Below are positions 46,093 to 56,458 of a stretch of 64,000 nt of DNA, in pieces (the first letter of the stretch is position 1; every line of letters begins with the position of its first letter). Both the position numbers and the translations under genes were made by a program. The stretch covers positions 1 through 64,000 of the forward strand of contig NZ_JANLNW010000035.1 in the NCBI RefSeq assembly GCF_025465945.1, given 5' to 3'. This DNA is from Pseudomonas sp. 6D_7.1_Bac1 (GTDB taxonomy: Bacteria; Pseudomonadota; Gammaproteobacteria; Pseudomonadales; Pseudomonadaceae). The notes beneath the pieces were generated by a model. That model made no database searches and was not told where the DNA came from. It saw nothing but the letters and a program-made list of their open reading frames with translations.

Positions 46093-46899
46093 TCAGTGAG
46101 CCCAGCGCAATTGCGTGGGCAAGGGTGAAACGGGTTCGGGTTCCGGCGGTGCGCCCGGCAGTGACAGCACGCGGTTGAGGACTTCGGTTTCCAATGCCGC
46201 CAGTCGATGCGAACCGCGCACCCGAGGGCGCGGCAGTTCAACGTGCAGGTCAAGGCCGATTTCGCCTTCTTCGATCAGCAACACCCGGTCGGCAATCGCC
46301 ACCGCTTCGCTGACGTCGTGGGTCACCAGCAATACGGTAAAACCGTGCTGTTGCCAGAGGCGTTCGATCAGTTGCTGCATTTCAATCCGGGTCAGCGCAT
46401 CCAGTGCGCCCAGCGGCTCATCGAGCAACAGCAAACGCGGCTGATGGATCAGCGCCCGTGCCAGTGCCACTCGCTGCTTCTGCCCACCGGACAATGCCGC
46501 CGGCCATTCATCGGCGCGATCCGCCAGGCCCACCGCTTCCAATGCGTTCAACGCCTGCTGGCGCCAATGGCCCTTGAGCCCGAGGCCAACGTTGTCGATG
46601 ACCTTTTTCCACGGTAGCAATCGCGCTTCCTGGAACATCAGCCGCGTATCTTCCCGCGCCTCGCTGAGCGGGGCGGAACCGGCCAACAGTTCGCCGTCCG
46701 TTGGCGAGTCGAGGCCGGCGAGCAAGCGCAGCAGGGTACTTTTGCCGCAGCCGCTGCGCCCTACCACCGCCACGAACTGACCGGCCGGAATGTGCAGATC
46801 GATCTCGCGCAGCACCTGCCGCGCACCAAAGGTTTTTTGCAGTTTGCGCACCGCCAGCGGAATCCCGCGCAGCAGGCGTGGAGGTTGTTGAGCCGTCAT
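46093..46899 (-). CDS. ssuB: Aliphatic sulfonate ABC transporter ATP-binding protein
   Basis: 268 residues. Walker [10 protein letters not shown] near 47-55, signature LSGGQKQR, Walker [13 protein letters not shown], histidine switch in LVTHDVSEA. Belongs to the SsuB/TauB group. Its ATG overlaps the ssuC stop by four bases. Confidence 0.93.
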   Translation of the reverse strand: MTAQQPPRLLRGIPLAVRKLQKTFGARQVLREIDLHIPAGQFVAVVGRSGCGKSTLLRLLAGLDSPTDGELLAGSAPLSEAREDTRLMFQEARLLPWKKVIDNVGLGLKGHWRQQALNALEAVGLADRADEWPAALSGGQKQRVALARALIHQPRLLLLDEPLGALDALTRIEMQQLIERLWQQHGFTVLLVTHDVSEAVAIADRVLLIEEGEIGLDLHVELPRPRVRGSHRLAALETEVLNRVLSLPGAPPEPEPVSPLPTQLRWAH

Positions 46900-47684
46900 G
46901 CTGCACCGCCCTTGGTCACTTGATAGGCCGGATGCCAGCGCAACCAGACCCGCTCCAGACCACGGGCCGCGAGGTCGGCCAATTTGCCGAGCACCGCATA
47001 CAAAACAATCGCCAGCACCACCACGTCGGTCTGCAAGAACTCTCGGGCATTCATTGCCAGGTAGCCGATGCCGGAGCTGGCAGAGATGGTTTCAGCGACG
47101 ATCAGGGTCAGCCACATGAAGCCCAGGGCAAAGCGCACGCCCACCAGAATCGAAGGCAGTGCGCCCGGCAAAATCACCTGACGGAACAGGCTGAAACCGG
47201 ACAAGCCGTAACTGCGCGCCATCTCCACCAAGGCCGGGTCGACATTGCGGATGCCGTGGTAAGTGTTGAGGTAGATCGGGAACAACGTGCCCAGCGCCAC
47301 CAGAAAAATCTTCGCCGACTCATCGATGCCGAACCACAGGATCACCAGTGGAATCAGCGCCAGGTGCGGCACGTTGCGGATCATCTGCACGGAACTGTCG
47401 AGCAGGCGTTCGCCCCATGTCGACAGACCGGTGATAAAGCCCAGTGCCAGACCGATGCCGCCGCCAATCACAAAACCAATGCCGGCGCGCCAACCGCTAA
47501 TGGCCAGGTGTTTCCAGATTTCGCCGCTGCGCACCAGGCTAACGCCCGCCTCGATCACCGCACTGGGCGCGGGCAGAATCCGCGTCGACAACCAGCCCGA
47601 CGACACCGACAACTGCCACACCACCAGCAACAGCACCGGCAAGGCCCAAGGTGCGAGGCTGTGGATAAGCTTTTCCCTTTTCAT
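46896..47684 (-). CDS. ssuC: Aliphatic sulfonate ABC transporter permease
   Basis: 262 residues with about six membrane segments. The ATPase-contact loop is [21 protein letters not shown] near residue 150. The ssuD stop lies eight bases before its start. Confidence 0.93.
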   Translation of the reverse strand: MKREKLIHSLAPWALPVLLLVVWQLSVSSGWLSTRILPAPSAVIEAGVSLVRSGEIWKHLAISGWRAGIGFVIGGGIGLALGFITGLSTWGERLLDSSVQMIRNVPHLALIPLVILWFGIDESAKIFLVALGTLFPIYLNTYHGIRNVDPALVEMARSYGLSGFSLFRQVILPGALPSILVGVRFALGFMWLTLIVAETISASSGIGYLAMNAREFLQTDVVVLAIVLYAVLGKLADLAARGLERVWLRWHPAYQVTKGGAA

Positions 47685-47692
47685 CGCGCGCC

Positions 47693-48841
47693 TCAGCTCT
47701 GGGACGCGGCTTTGGGAAGAATGTCGTTGGCGACCATCTCGCCAAACGGGCTGACGTAACCGGCGCTTTTCGGCAACTCCGGGCGCTCGATGTCGAGGTG
47801 CGGGAACAGCAGCTCCGCGACCCGATACGACTCTTCCAGATGCGGGTAGCCGGAGAAGATAAAAGTGTCGATGCCCAGGTCCGCGTATTCCTTGACCCGC
47901 GCCGCCACGGTCGGACCGTCGCCGACCAGCGCCGTACCGGCACCGCCACGCACCAGACCGACGCCGGCCCAGAGGTTCGGGCTGACTTCGAGGTTGTCGC
48001 GACTGCCGCCGTGCAGCGCGGCCATGCGCTGCTGGCCGACCGAGTCGAAGCGCGCCAACGAGGCCTGAGCGCGGGCAATGGTTTCGTCGTCCAGATGGGA
48101 GATCAATCGGTCCGCCGCTTGCCAGGCTTGCGCGTTGGTTTCACGGACGATCACATGCAAACGAATACCGAAGCGCACGGTACGTCCAAGCTTCGCGGCT
48201 TTGGCCCGCACTTGTTCGATCTTCTCGGCGACGGCGGCCGGCGGCTCACCCCAGGTCAGGACCATTTCGACCTGTTCGGCGGCGAGATCCTGAGCGGCTT
48301 CCGAAGAGCCACCGAAGTACAGCGGCGGACGCGGTTGCTGAATCGGCGGGTAGAGCAATTTCGCGCCCTTCACGCTGATGTGCCGACCCTCGTAATCGAC
48401 CGTCTCGCCTTCAAGCACCCGACGCCAGATCCGGGTGAACTCCACCGAGGCCTGATAGCGTTCTTCGTGACTGAGGAACAATCCATCGCCGGCCAATTCT
48501 TCCGGATCGCCACCGGTCACCAGGTTGAACAGCGCACGCCCACCGGACAATCGATCCAGGGTGGCCGCCTGACGCGCGGCCACCGTCGGGGAAATGATCC
48601 CGGGGCGCAACGCGACCAGAAACTTCAAACGCTGGGTCACCGGAATCAGCGACGCGGCTACCAGCCACGAGTCTTCGCAGGAGCGGCCAGTGGGAATCAG
48701 GACCCCGCCGAACCCCAGACGATCCGCCGCTTGGGCGACCTGCTGCAAATAACCGTGATCAACGGCGCGGGCGCCTTCGGCAGTGCCAAGGTAATGGCCG
48801 TCGCCGTGAGTAGGCAGGAACCAGAAAATGTTGAGGCTCAT
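47693..48841 (-). CDS. ssuD: FMNH2-dependent alkanesulfonate monooxygenase
   Basis: 382 residues. Luciferase-like TIM barrel that splits alkanesulfonates to aldehyde and sulfite using FMNH2 and O2. Opens [19 protein letters not shown], as in the family; [14 protein letters not shown] and [15 protein letters not shown] are typical SsuD segments. The ATG at 48841 is chosen for this start. It receives FMNH2 from SsuE. Confidence 0.94.
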   Translation of the reverse strand: MSLNIFWFLPTHGDGHYLGTAEGARAVDHGYLQQVAQAADRLGFGGVLIPTGRSCEDSWLVAASLIPVTQRLKFLVALRPGIISPTVAARQAATLDRLSGGRALFNLVTGGDPEELAGDGLFLSHEERYQASVEFTRIWRRVLEGETVDYEGRHISVKGAKLLYPPIQQPRPPLYFGGSSEAAQDLAAEQVEMVLTWGEPPAAVAEKIEQVRAKAAKLGRTVRFGIRLHVIVRETNAQAWQAADRLISHLDDETIARAQASLARFDSVGQQRMAALHGGSRDNLEVSPNLWAGVGLVRGGAGTALVGDGPTVAARVKEYADLGIDTFIFSGYPHLEESYRVAELLFPHLDIERPELPKSAGYVSPFGEMVANDILPKAASQS

Positions 48842-48866
48842 GGAGTGGTCTCCTAAGGAAATCGAA

Positions 48867-49835
48867 TTACGGCGCAGTGGCAACGGCTGCCGGTGGCGTC
48901 CAGATCACGTCTTTGATGCTCAAGGGTTTGGGGATCAACTTGAGCTGGTAGAAGCTGTCGGCGATTTTCTGCTGGGCCGCTATCACTGGCGGCGTGAGGA
49001 ACTGTGCGCCGTAGCCTTGGCGTTTCACCACGCTCAAGGTGATGTCTGCCGGTAAACCGAGCAGCGGTGAAACTTGTCTGGTCACATCGATAGGGTTGGC
49101 TTTGGACCACTCGCCGATGGCGCGAATTTCTTCCACCAAGGTTTTGATCACGGCCGGATGTTTTTCGGCGTAAGGCTTGGTCGCCAGGTAGAACTGATGG
49201 TTGTCGACGATGCCGCTGCCATCACGCAGGGTGCGTGCTTGCAGTTGCTGTTCGGCGGCGGCCTGGTAAGGGTCCCAGATCACCCAGGCATCGACGCTGC
49301 CACGTTCGAACGCCGCGCGGGCATCGGCTGGCGGCAGGAATACGGTTTGAATGTCGGTGTACTTGAGGCCGGCGTCTTCAAGGGCGCGCACCAGCAGGTA
49401 GTGCACGTTGGAACCTTTGTTGAGGACGACTTTCTTGCCCTTGAGGTCCTGCACCGATTTGATCGCCGAATCCTTGGGCACCAGGATCGCTTCGCTGTGG
49501 GGCGCGGGCGGTTCGTAGGCGACGTAGAGCAGATCGGCACCGGCGGCCTGAGCGAAGACCGGCGGGGTTTCGCCGGTCACGCCGAAATCGATCGAGCCGA
49601 CGTTCAGTCCTTCGAGCAGCTGTGGGCCACCGGGGAACTCAGTCCATTGCACGTCGACGCCTTGGGCGGCAAGACGCTTTTCCAACGAACCGTTGGCTTT
49701 GAGCAGCACCAGGGTGCCGTACTTTTGATAGCCGATTCGCAAGGTCTCGGCCGCTTGAGCTTGAACAATAACGCCGAAGGACACAGCCGCAGCAAACAGA
49801 GCGACCAGACCACGACGCAAAATGACAGGGCGCAT
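48867..49835 (-). CDS. ssuA: Aliphatic sulfonate-binding periplasmic protein
   Basis: 322 residues. Signal peptide of about 28 residues (cut after VQAQA); the mature protein has [20 protein letters not shown] and [20 protein letters not shown], the SsuA/TauA/NrtA ligand site. Delivers alkanesulfonates to SsuC-SsuB. GGAG precedes the ATG. Confidence 0.93.
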   Translation of the reverse strand: MRPVILRRGLVALFAAAVSFGVIVQAQAAETLRIGYQKYGTLVLLKANGSLEKRLAAQGVDVQWTEFPGGPQLLEGLNVGSIDFGVTGETPPVFAQAAGADLLYVAYEPPAPHSEAILVPKDSAIKSVQDLKGKKVVLNKGSNVHYLLVRALEDAGLKYTDIQTVFLPPADARAAFERGSVDAWVIWDPYQAAAEQQLQARTLRDGSGIVDNHQFYLATKPYAEKHPAVIKTLVEEIRAIGEWSKANPIDVTRQVSPLLGLPADITLSVVKRQGYGAQFLTPPVIAAQQKIADSFYQLKLIPKPLSIKDVIWTPPAAVATAP

Positions 49836-49911
49836 GGCGCTCTCCTTTGCTTCGAGATTTGAGTTGCACCTGCTCGCCCGTTAGCGGACCAGTAAGGTGG
49901 GAATTACTTGA

Positions 49912-50505
49912 TCAAATGCTCCAGCGAGCACTCAACAAACGATCATTCAACAGGTTCGGGTCCAGCGGCTTGGGCCGGCGGGCCATGGCACTGAAGAACT
50001 GCTCCAGTGCTTCGTTCAAACGTTGCTCCAGCGGTGGCGCCAACTGCGCCTGGGCACTGCCTTCGCCGTAAGCGATCTGGCTGTCTTCGGCGAAGATCCC
50101 ATGGAGTATTTCCTGGGCCTTCAACGCCGACAGCACCGGCTTGAGCGCGTAATCCACAGCCAGCATGTGGGCGATGCTGCCGCCAGTGGCCATGGGCAAT
50201 ACAACCTTGTGGCTCAGGCCGCGTTCGGGCAGCAGGTCCAGCACGGTTTTCAGCGCGCCGGAAAACGACGCCTTGTAGACCGGCGTGGCGATCAACACGC
50301 CATCGGCGTTTTCAATCTGTTGCAGCAGGTCGATGACCTTCGGGCTGTCGAAGCGTGCGTGCAGCAAATCTTCGGCCGGGAAGTCCCGTACCTGGTAACT
50401 CACCACTTCTACGCCTTGTTGCTGCAACCAGCGTCGGGAGCGATCCAGCAGCACCCCGGAGCGGGAGCGTTGGCTGGGACTTCCTCCTAGTGAAACGACC
50501 AGCAT
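49912..50505 (-). CDS. ssuE: NAD(P)H-dependent FMN reductase
   Basis: 197 residues, flavodoxin-like. [19 protein letters not shown] at the N-terminus binds the FMN phosphate, and [19 protein letters not shown] is the second flavin loop. Supplies FMNH2 to SsuD. First gene of the leftward ssuEADCBF operon. Confidence 0.92.
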   Translation of the reverse strand: MLVVSLGGSPSQRSRSGVLLDRSRRWLQQQGVEVVSYQVRDFPAEDLLHARFDSPKVIDLLQQIENADGVLIATPVYKASFSGALKTVLDLLPERGLSHKVVLPMATGGSIAHMLAVDYALKPVLSALKAQEILHGIFAEDSQIAYGEGSAQAQLAPPLEQRLNEALEQFFSAMARRPKPLDPNLLNDRLLSARWSI

Positions 50506-50654
50506 GCGGCAATTCCTTAAACGTTCCTGGCGATTCGCAGTGCGCGATCTCGCGACGATGAGCAGACCTTAACAGCTGATTTATATATCCTTAAATCATA
50601 TTTGTTCATTTGTTTATTCTATAAATGCATATACGTGAAGGCTTTTTCCTGACG

Positions 50655-50678
50655 AAAAAAAGGCCGTCGAAACGGCCT
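50655..50678 (-). terminator. Rho-independent terminator downstream of lsfA
   Basis: On the minus strand AGGCCGT-TTCG-ACGGCCT is followed by seven T. The UUCG-type loop is typical of strong terminators. It isolates lsfA from ssuE. Confidence 0.92.
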
Positions 50679-50730
50679 GAACTCCCCTGCTTTGTGGATA
50701 CCTTTGAAGCTGTTGCGTCTGGCAGACCGC

Positions 50731-50824
50731 TATCGCGAGCAGGCTCGCTCCCACAGAGTTTTGTGTCTGGCTCAAAATCTGTGGTCAGGCCAAATCCACT
50801 GTGGGAGCGAGCCTGCCCGCGATA
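50731..50824. repeat. REPIN after lsfA
   Basis: Inverted REP cores with a diverged spacer; the right core has CTGCCCGC. Lies between the lsfA stop and its terminator. Confidence 0.92.
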
Positions 50825-50856
50825 GCGATTTAAGCCACACCAAAAATATCAATGGC

Positions 50857-51495
50857 TCACTTGTTGGGCTGTGGCGTCAGCCGCAGGTACGGTTTCACCG
50901 CGCGGTAGCCTTTGGGGAATCGCTTGTTGATTTCGTCTTCATCCTTGAGCGACGGCACGATCACCACTTCATCACCGTCCTGCCAGTTGGCCGGGGTGGC
51001 CACTTTGTAGTGGTCGGTGAGTTGCAGCGAGTCGATCACCCGCAGGATCTCGTGGAAATTGCGACCGGTGCTGGCCGGATACGTGATGGTCAGGCGAACC
51101 TTCTTGTTCGGATCGATCACGAACAGCGAACGCACGGTCAGGGTGTCGTTGGCGTTCGGATGAATCAAATCATAGAGGTCGGAGACCTTGCGGTCGGCGT
51201 CAGCGAGGATCGGGAAGTTGACGACGGTGTTCTGGGTTTCGTTGATGTCTTCGATCCACTTGTGGTGCGAGTCCACCGGGTCGACCGACAGCGCGATGGC
51301 CTTGACGCCGCGCTTGGCGAATTCATCCTTGAGCTTGGCGGTAAACCCCAGCTCCGTGGTGCACACCGGTGTGAAGTCCGCCGGATGGGAAAACAGCACG
51401 CCCCAGCTATCGCCCAGCCACTCATGAAAACGGATGATGCCGGCGCTGGAATCCTGTTCGAAATCGGGGGCAATGTCGCCCAGTCTGAGGCTCAT
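50857..51495 (-). CDS. lsfA: 1-Cys peroxiredoxin
   Basis: 212 residues, Prx6 subfamily. The peroxidatic cysteine is C45 in HPADFTPVCTTELG, and no second cysteine exists in the protein. The C-terminal part (from about 165) is the Prx6 extension. Known in P. putida and P. aeruginosa as a sulfate-starvation-induced gene, consistent with the ssu operon beside it. Reduces H2O2 and organic peroxides in the cytoplasm. Confidence 0.94.
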   Translation of the reverse strand: MSLRLGDIAPDFEQDSSAGIIRFHEWLGDSWGVLFSHPADFTPVCTTELGFTAKLKDEFAKRGVKAIALSVDPVDSHHKWIEDINETQNTVVNFPILADADRKVSDLYDLIHPNANDTLTVRSLFVIDPNKKVRLTITYPASTGRNFHEILRVIDSLQLTDHYKVATPANWQDGDEVVIVPSLKDEDEINKRFPKGYRAVKPYLRLTPQPNK

Positions 51496-51723
51496 GGTGC
51501 TGCTCCTGGTGAGTGCGTGATGAGCCTACTGTGCCTAGTGTCGTGAATTATTAAAAAGAATATATATCGATTTATTTAGATCTAAAAAGAATATTAAAGA
51601 TCTGTTCACTGGACGCAAACACGAGCGAAGACCACTCTTGGAACCAAGGTTCGAGAAGGCCTTGAGTTGCTGTAAAGAGGGAAGTGAAGGAGGGTCTGCG
51701 GGGGTGGGCCCGACTTGAAACAC

Positions 51724-51762
51724 AAAAGCCCCGCCAGGCTTGCGCCGGGCGGGGCTTTTTTA
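51724..51762 (-). terminator. Terminator of the OprD-family porin gene
   Basis: AAAAGCCCCGCC pairs with GGCGGGGCTTTT around an 11-15 base loop, 24 bases beyond the porin stop. T-runs exist on both strands, so it can also stop transcription from the other side. Confidence 0.88.
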
Positions 51763-51785
51763 AACAGGCTTACAAGCGCCTGGTA

Positions 51786-53174
51786 TTACAACAGCGGGAT
51801 CGAGTAGCTGACGATCACACGGTTTTCGTCCTGGTCGCGCTGACCTGGAATGTCGTTGCGCCACATAGCGTTTTTCCACGCCACGCCCAGGTTCTTCAGT
51901 GGGCCTTGTGGAACCACGTAAGCCAGGGTCAGGTCACGTTCCCACTCGCTGGTGCCGTAGCCGCCAGTCAGAGTCTGAGTGCTGCCGACTTTGCCAGCGG
52001 TGTCGATGTTGCTGCCACGCAGGTAGATGATGCCAGCGGTCAGGCCTGGAACACCCACGTTGGCGAAGTCGTAAGCGTAGCGAGCTTGCCAGGTACGTTC
52101 ACCGGCGCGGGCGAACTTCTGGATCTGCATGTCGGTGATGGTGCTGTTGGACGAACCGTCACCCTGGTTCAGCCAAGGGAAATCACTCTGGCCGTTGCTG
52201 TACTGGTAACCGCCACCGAAGGTGTGACCTGCAACGGTGTACAGAGCCAGGTAGCTGTACAGGTTGTTGTCGACCTTGCCTTTGGTAGTGTTAGCCAGAG
52301 GACTGTTGTCCGGGTAGTAGCCGGTGGTGAAGTAGTTCTTGTCGCTACCGTTCGCACCGTCGTCGCGGCTGCGGTAGTAACGCAGGTCACTTTTCAACAC
52401 GCCAGGACCGATGGACCAGTTGTGCACCAGGCCCAGGAAGTTCTGCTTGTAGAAATCTTTCAGGTTGCCGTAGTAGTACGAGGCCGTCAGATCCTTGGTG
52501 ATCTTGTAGTCAGCACCACCGTAGTAGAACTTGTTGGAGAACTTGCCCGCGTCGTAGTTGGAACCACCGTTGGCACCGGCGAGGGACAGGCCTTCGTCGT
52601 TGCTGGAGTTACGCCCTTTGGCCTCGTTGACCTCACCGGCAGTCAGGGTCAGGTCCTTGATCTCGTTCGAGACCAGCTCGCCGCCTGTGAAGGTTTGCGC
52701 CAGCATACGACCGTCGTTGTACTTGATGACCGGGTTGCTAGGCTGCAGGGTGCCGATTTTCAGCACGCTCTGCGAAACCTTGACCTTGCCGGTCAAGCCC
52801 AGGCTGGCGAAATCGTTGACGGCTTCGTTGCCCTGGCTCGGGAACACGGTGCCGCCGGAGAGGGTACCGGTAGGGTTACCGTGTTTCTCCGGGCTGGAAT
52901 CCAGTTTCACGCCGTACTGACCAATGGCATCAACACCGAAGCCAACTGTACCTTCGGTGAAACCCGAGGTGAAGTTGAGCTGGAAGCCCTGACCAGTCTC
53001 TTCCATCTTGCTAGGGGCTTTTGCAGCTTTGGTATCCGAATCGCGGTTATCGGTGTTGATGTAGAAAGTACGCAGACCCAAGGTCGCCTTACTGTCTTCG
53101 ATGAAACCGGCGGCGCTTGCCTGCTGCGCCAAAACCCCTACGGCCACAGCCAGGGCCAAGGTGGACTTATTCAT
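51786..53174 (-). CDS. OprD-family outer-membrane porin
   Basis: 462 residues. Signal peptide of 21 residues (cut after QQASA), then an 18-strand-type beta-barrel opening AGFIEDSKATLGLRTFYIN and ending VIVSYSIPLL with alternating hydrophobic strands. OprD-family members take up amino acids or small carboxylates; the specificity here is undetermined, though argA lies next upstream. The ATG at 53174 follows GAGGAG. Confidence 0.92.
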   Translation of the reverse strand: MNKSTLALAVAVGVLAQQASAAGFIEDSKATLGLRTFYINTDNRDSDTKAAKAPSKMEETGQGFQLNFTSGFTEGTVGFGVDAIGQYGVKLDSSPEKHGNPTGTLSGGTVFPSQGNEAVNDFASLGLTGKVKVSQSVLKIGTLQPSNPVIKYNDGRMLAQTFTGGELVSNEIKDLTLTAGEVNEAKGRNSSNDEGLSLAGANGGSNYDAGKFSNKFYYGGADYKITKDLTASYYYGNLKDFYKQNFLGLVHNWSIGPGVLKSDLRYYRSRDDGANGSDKNYFTTGYYPDNSPLANTTKGKVDNNLYSYLALYTVAGHTFGGGYQYSNGQSDFPWLNQGDGSSNSTITDMQIQKFARAGERTWQARYAYDFANVGVPGLTAGIIYLRGSNIDTAGKVGSTQTLTGGYGTSEWERDLTLAYVVPQGPLKNLGVAWKNAMWRNDIPGQRDQDENRVIVSYSIPLL

Positions 53175-53720
53175 GTTTCGCTCCTCTACGTTTCTAATTT
53201 TTTGTGCACCTTGGTCCAAGGTCTGGCGCCCCGGTTCCCACAGATGCGCGATTAGCGCAAGACCGTGATTGATAAGTCAATCGTAAGCAGTCGTGTCTAC
53301 GACCTTGGTCTAATCGCAGTGTTTGGTCCGTTCAGGTTAATGACTTCCTCATAAACCCGAAAAGAACTGTTTCGTAATTTTTCATACCATTATGGAATAT
53401 AGCTCAGCACGCCTCAACCAAGCCGCATGCTGGGGTATCGGCCTATGAGCTAATTCCTAAATGGTATTTACAGACGCTTTTTTAGCTCCATTCGTGCTTA
53501 CGTACTCTTCATACGTCAATCACGATCAAATAAGCGACGCCATCATGGCGAAACGTACATCTTCCCGTCAAATTGTTACAGTTTGTATATCGTAGTAGAT
53601 ATTTTGCCGCCCGTCGGCTGAACACCACAACGGGCAGCAAAACGACAGCACTGATCGGCGCACGCTCCTGTAAAAGCCTGCACTCTGTCAGTGCCCGGGG
53701 CGAAGTCTAGATTCATCAGG
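53175..53720. promoter_or_regulatory. Leader and promoter region between argA and the porin gene
   Basis: 546 bases without a gene. Near the porin end are three closely spaced dyads: TGCGC-GATTA-GCGCA (53245-53259), GATTGA-TAAG-TCAATC (53267-53282) and GTCGT-GTCT-ACGAC (53290-53303). The rest, about 53330-53600, is AT-richer than the genes and shows no ORF I would accept. Confidence 0.6.
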
Positions 53721-55019
53721 TTACAGAGTCTTTTCGAAGATCTTCGAATTACGCTGATAGTTGTACAGCGAGGCTCGCGCCGATGGCAGGCGCTCGACAC
53801 TGCTGGGCACAAAGCCGCGTTCACGGAACCAGTGCGCAGTGCGGGTGGTGAGGACGAACAGGGTGTTGAGCCCTTGAGCACGCGCCCGGGTTTCAATCCG
53901 TTCCAGCAGCTCATCACCACGGCCGCCATGCCGGTACTCCGGATTCACCGCCAGACAGGCCAGTTCCCCGGCATCCGAGTCGGCAATCTGATACAACGCC
54001 GCGCAGGCGATGATCATGCCTTCGCGCTCGACCACGCTGAACTGCTCGATTTCGCGCTCCAGCACCTCGCGGGAACGACGCACCAGAATCCCCTGCTCTT
54101 CCAGCGGGCTGATCAAGTCCAGCAAACCGCCGACGTCTTCAATAGCCGCTTCGCGCACCAATTCGAATTGTTCCTGGGCTACCAGCGTGCCGCCACCGTC
54201 ACGGGTGAAGAGTTCGGTCAGCAGCGCGCCGTCTTCGGCATAACTGACAATATGGCTGCGGCCGACACCACCACGGCAAGCTTCGGCTGCAGCATCCAGC
54301 AGTTCCGCCTGATAGTTGCCGCCCAGACGCTGCAAGTGCGCGGGCACCTGCTGCGGACGCAGTTCACGCACCAGACGGCCGTTCTCGTCAATCAGCCCCA
54401 GATCTGCGCCGAACAGCAACAGCTTGTCGGCACCCAGCTCAATGGCAGCACGGGTGGCGACGTCTTCGCAGGCCAGGTTGAAGATTTCCCCGGTCGGCGA
54501 GTAGCCCAGCGGCGAGAGCAGCACGATGGAACGCTCGTCCAGCAGGCGGTTGATACCCTTGCGGTCGACCCGACGCACTTCGCCTGTGTGGTGATAGTCG
54601 ACACCTTCGAGCACACCGATCGGCCGTGCGGTCACCAGGTTGCCGCCGGCCACCCGCAGACGCGAGCCCTGCATCGGCGAGGACGCCATGTCCATCGACA
54701 AGCGTGCCTCGATGGCAATGCGCAGTTGACCCACCGCGTCGATCACGCACTCCAGGGTCGCGGCATCGGTGATGCGCATCCCGTGGTGGTAATGCGGGGT
54801 CAGGCCGCGCGCGGCAAGGCGGGTTTCAATCTGCGGACGCGAACCGTGAACCAATACCAGCCGCACACCCAGGCTGTGTAACAGCACCAGGTCGTGGACG
54901 ATATTGCCGAAGTTCGGGTGCTCGACGCCGTCGCCGGGCAGCATGACGACGAAGGTGCAATCGCGGTGAGCATTGATGTAAGGGGAAGCGTGACGAAGCC
55001 AATTAACGTATTCGGGCAT
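53721..55019 (-). CDS. argA: N-acetylglutamate synthase
   Basis: 432 residues. An N-terminal amino-acid-kinase fold (about 1-280: LVLVHGSRPQIETRL, ELGADKLLLFG) binds arginine for feedback control; the C-terminal GNAT domain (about 290-432: ACLAVNPEYRHGGRGDELLERI) transfers acetyl from acetyl-CoA to glutamate. First step of arginine synthesis. The ATG at 55019 gives MPEYVNWLRHASPYINAHR, the standard start. Confidence 0.95.
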   Translation of the reverse strand: MPEYVNWLRHASPYINAHRDCTFVVMLPGDGVEHPNFGNIVHDLVLLHSLGVRLVLVHGSRPQIETRLAARGLTPHYHHGMRITDAATLECVIDAVGQLRIAIEARLSMDMASSPMQGSRLRVAGGNLVTARPIGVLEGVDYHHTGEVRRVDRKGINRLLDERSIVLLSPLGYSPTGEIFNLACEDVATRAAIELGADKLLLFGADLGLIDENGRLVRELRPQQVPAHLQRLGGNYQAELLDAAAEACRGGVGRSHIVSYAEDGALLTELFTRDGGGTLVAQEQFELVREAAIEDVGGLLDLISPLEEQGILVRRSREVLEREIEQFSVVEREGMIIACAALYQIADSDAGELACLAVNPEYRHGGRGDELLERIETRARAQGLNTLFVLTTRTAHWFRERGFVPSSVERLPSARASLYNYQRNSKIFEKTL

Positions 55020-55152
55020 AACACCTGCGCCTGTAATAAATAGCAGCCGAAAATAGGACGAAGCAAAACGCACAGCGGGCTGATGGTTATCGTCGGAACA
55101 GGCTTGGCGACACGCGCGCTCTCCTCATGAATACGGGTTCAATGCCCCGGGA

Positions 55153-56301
55153 TTAAGCCGGGGTCAGGCAGTAATGTTCGATCAGTTGACGCAAGAGCTG
55201 CACAGTAGGCTGCAAACGTGACATTTCAAGGTATTCCCCCGGTTGGTGGGCGCAGGCGATATCGCCAGGGCCAAGCACCAGCGTCTCGCAGCCAAGACGC
55301 TGAAGATAAGGCGCTTCGGTGCCGAACGCTACTGCTTCGGCGAGGTGGCCGGTGAGTTTTTCAGCAACCCGCACCAGCTCCGAGTCCGCCGCCTGCTCGA
55401 ACGGTGGCACTTCGGGAAACAGCGGAGCGTAGTCAATTTTCACCTGATGGAGCTCGGCGACCGGTTCAAGTTTCTGCCGGATCGCCGCGCGCAACGCGTT
55501 CGGGTCCATACCCGGCAAGGGCCGCAGGTCGAACTCCAGCGAGCACTGGCCGCAGATCCGGTTCGGGTTATCACCACCATGGATGCAGCCGAAATTCAGT
55601 GTCGGTTGCGGCACGCTGAACTGCGGATTGCGAAACTCGCGCTGCCATTGCAGACGCAAGCCGCGTAACTCGCCCATCGCATCGTGCATGGCTTCCAGCG
55701 CGCTGTGGCCCAGGCTCGGGTCGGACGAATGGCCGCTCTGGCCGAGAATGTCGATGCGCTCCATCATCACGCCTTTGTGCAGGCGGATCGGCTTGAGCCC
55801 CGTCGGCTCACCGATCACCGCCGCCCTGCCCAGTGGCCGACCAGCGGCGGCCAACGCCCGGGCGCCAGACATGGAGCTTTCTTCATCGCAGGTGGCGAGA
55901 ATCAGCAGCGGTTGCTTGAAGGGTTTATCCAGTAGCGGCAGCACGGCTTCGATGGCCAGCGCGAAGAAGCCCTTCATGTCGCAACTGCCGAGGCCGACCC
56001 AGCGGCCGTCGACTTCGGTCAGTTTCAGCGGATCGGTCTGCCACAGGGCGCCGTCGAACGGCACCGTGTCGCTGTGCCCGGCCAGTACCAGGCCACCGGG
56101 GCCAGAGCCGAAGCTGGCGAGCAGGTTGAATTTACCGGGGCTGACCTGCTGGATATCGCAGGAAAAACCCAGATCGCCGAGCCAGGTCGCCAGCAGGTCA
56201 ATGACCGCGCGATTGGATTGATCGAGGTTCGGTTGGGTACAGCTGACGGACGGTGCGGCGATCAGCGCAGCGAACTGTTCTTTCATGGACGGCAAAGGCA
56301 T
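55153..56301 (-). CDS. argE: Acetylornithine deacetylase
   Basis: 382 residues. M20 metallopeptidase-type enzyme; H76 and D78 in AGHSDTVPF, D108 in GSCDMKG and E140/E141 in TCDEESS are the metal and catalytic residues. Releases ornithine from N-acetylornithine. A second ATG at codon 6 (MKEQFAALIA) is an alternative start. Lies 133 bases upstream of argA in the same direction. Confidence 0.93.
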   Translation of the reverse strand: MPLPSMKEQFAALIAAPSVSCTQPNLDQSNRAVIDLLATWLGDLGFSCDIQQVSPGKFNLLASFGSGPGGLVLAGHSDTVPFDGALWQTDPLKLTEVDGRWVGLGSCDMKGFFALAIEAVLPLLDKPFKQPLLILATCDEESSMSGARALAAAGRPLGRAAVIGEPTGLKPIRLHKGVMMERIDILGQSGHSSDPSLGHSALEAMHDAMGELRGLRLQWQREFRNPQFSVPQPTLNFGCIHGGDNPNRICGQCSLEFDLRPLPGMDPNALRAAIRQKLEPVAELHQVKIDYAPLFPEVPPFEQAADSELVRVAEKLTGHLAEAVAFGTEAPYLQRLGCETLVLGPGDIACAHQPGEYLEMSRLQPTVQLLRQLIEHYCLTPA

Positions 56302-56458
56302 CGCTGACTCCCAACTCCCGAATTGAAGTCCATCATAGAACCATCTGGCGACAGGAATAAACCGTCGCGGCGCGTAGGTTTAGTGAGTGCTGTACACTGC
56401 ACGGCCTTGGCAGCCACACATTCCCCCGGCTGCGCTCCCGATCCTGGATTTTCCGGCC

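Larger units (their letters stand above)
50506..50856. other. Intergenic region between lsfA and ssuE
   Basis: 351 bases without a gene. The ssuE-proximal part (about 50575-50635) is very AT-rich for this genome and probably holds the sulfate-starvation promoter of the ssu operon. The rest holds the lsfA terminator and a REPIN. Confidence 0.7.

Noticed and set aside
51684..53255. Long open frame antisense to the OprD-family porin
   Set aside because: The minus-strand frame has a signal peptide and porin features; the antisense product is Val-rich with no recognisable domain and runs through a terminator.
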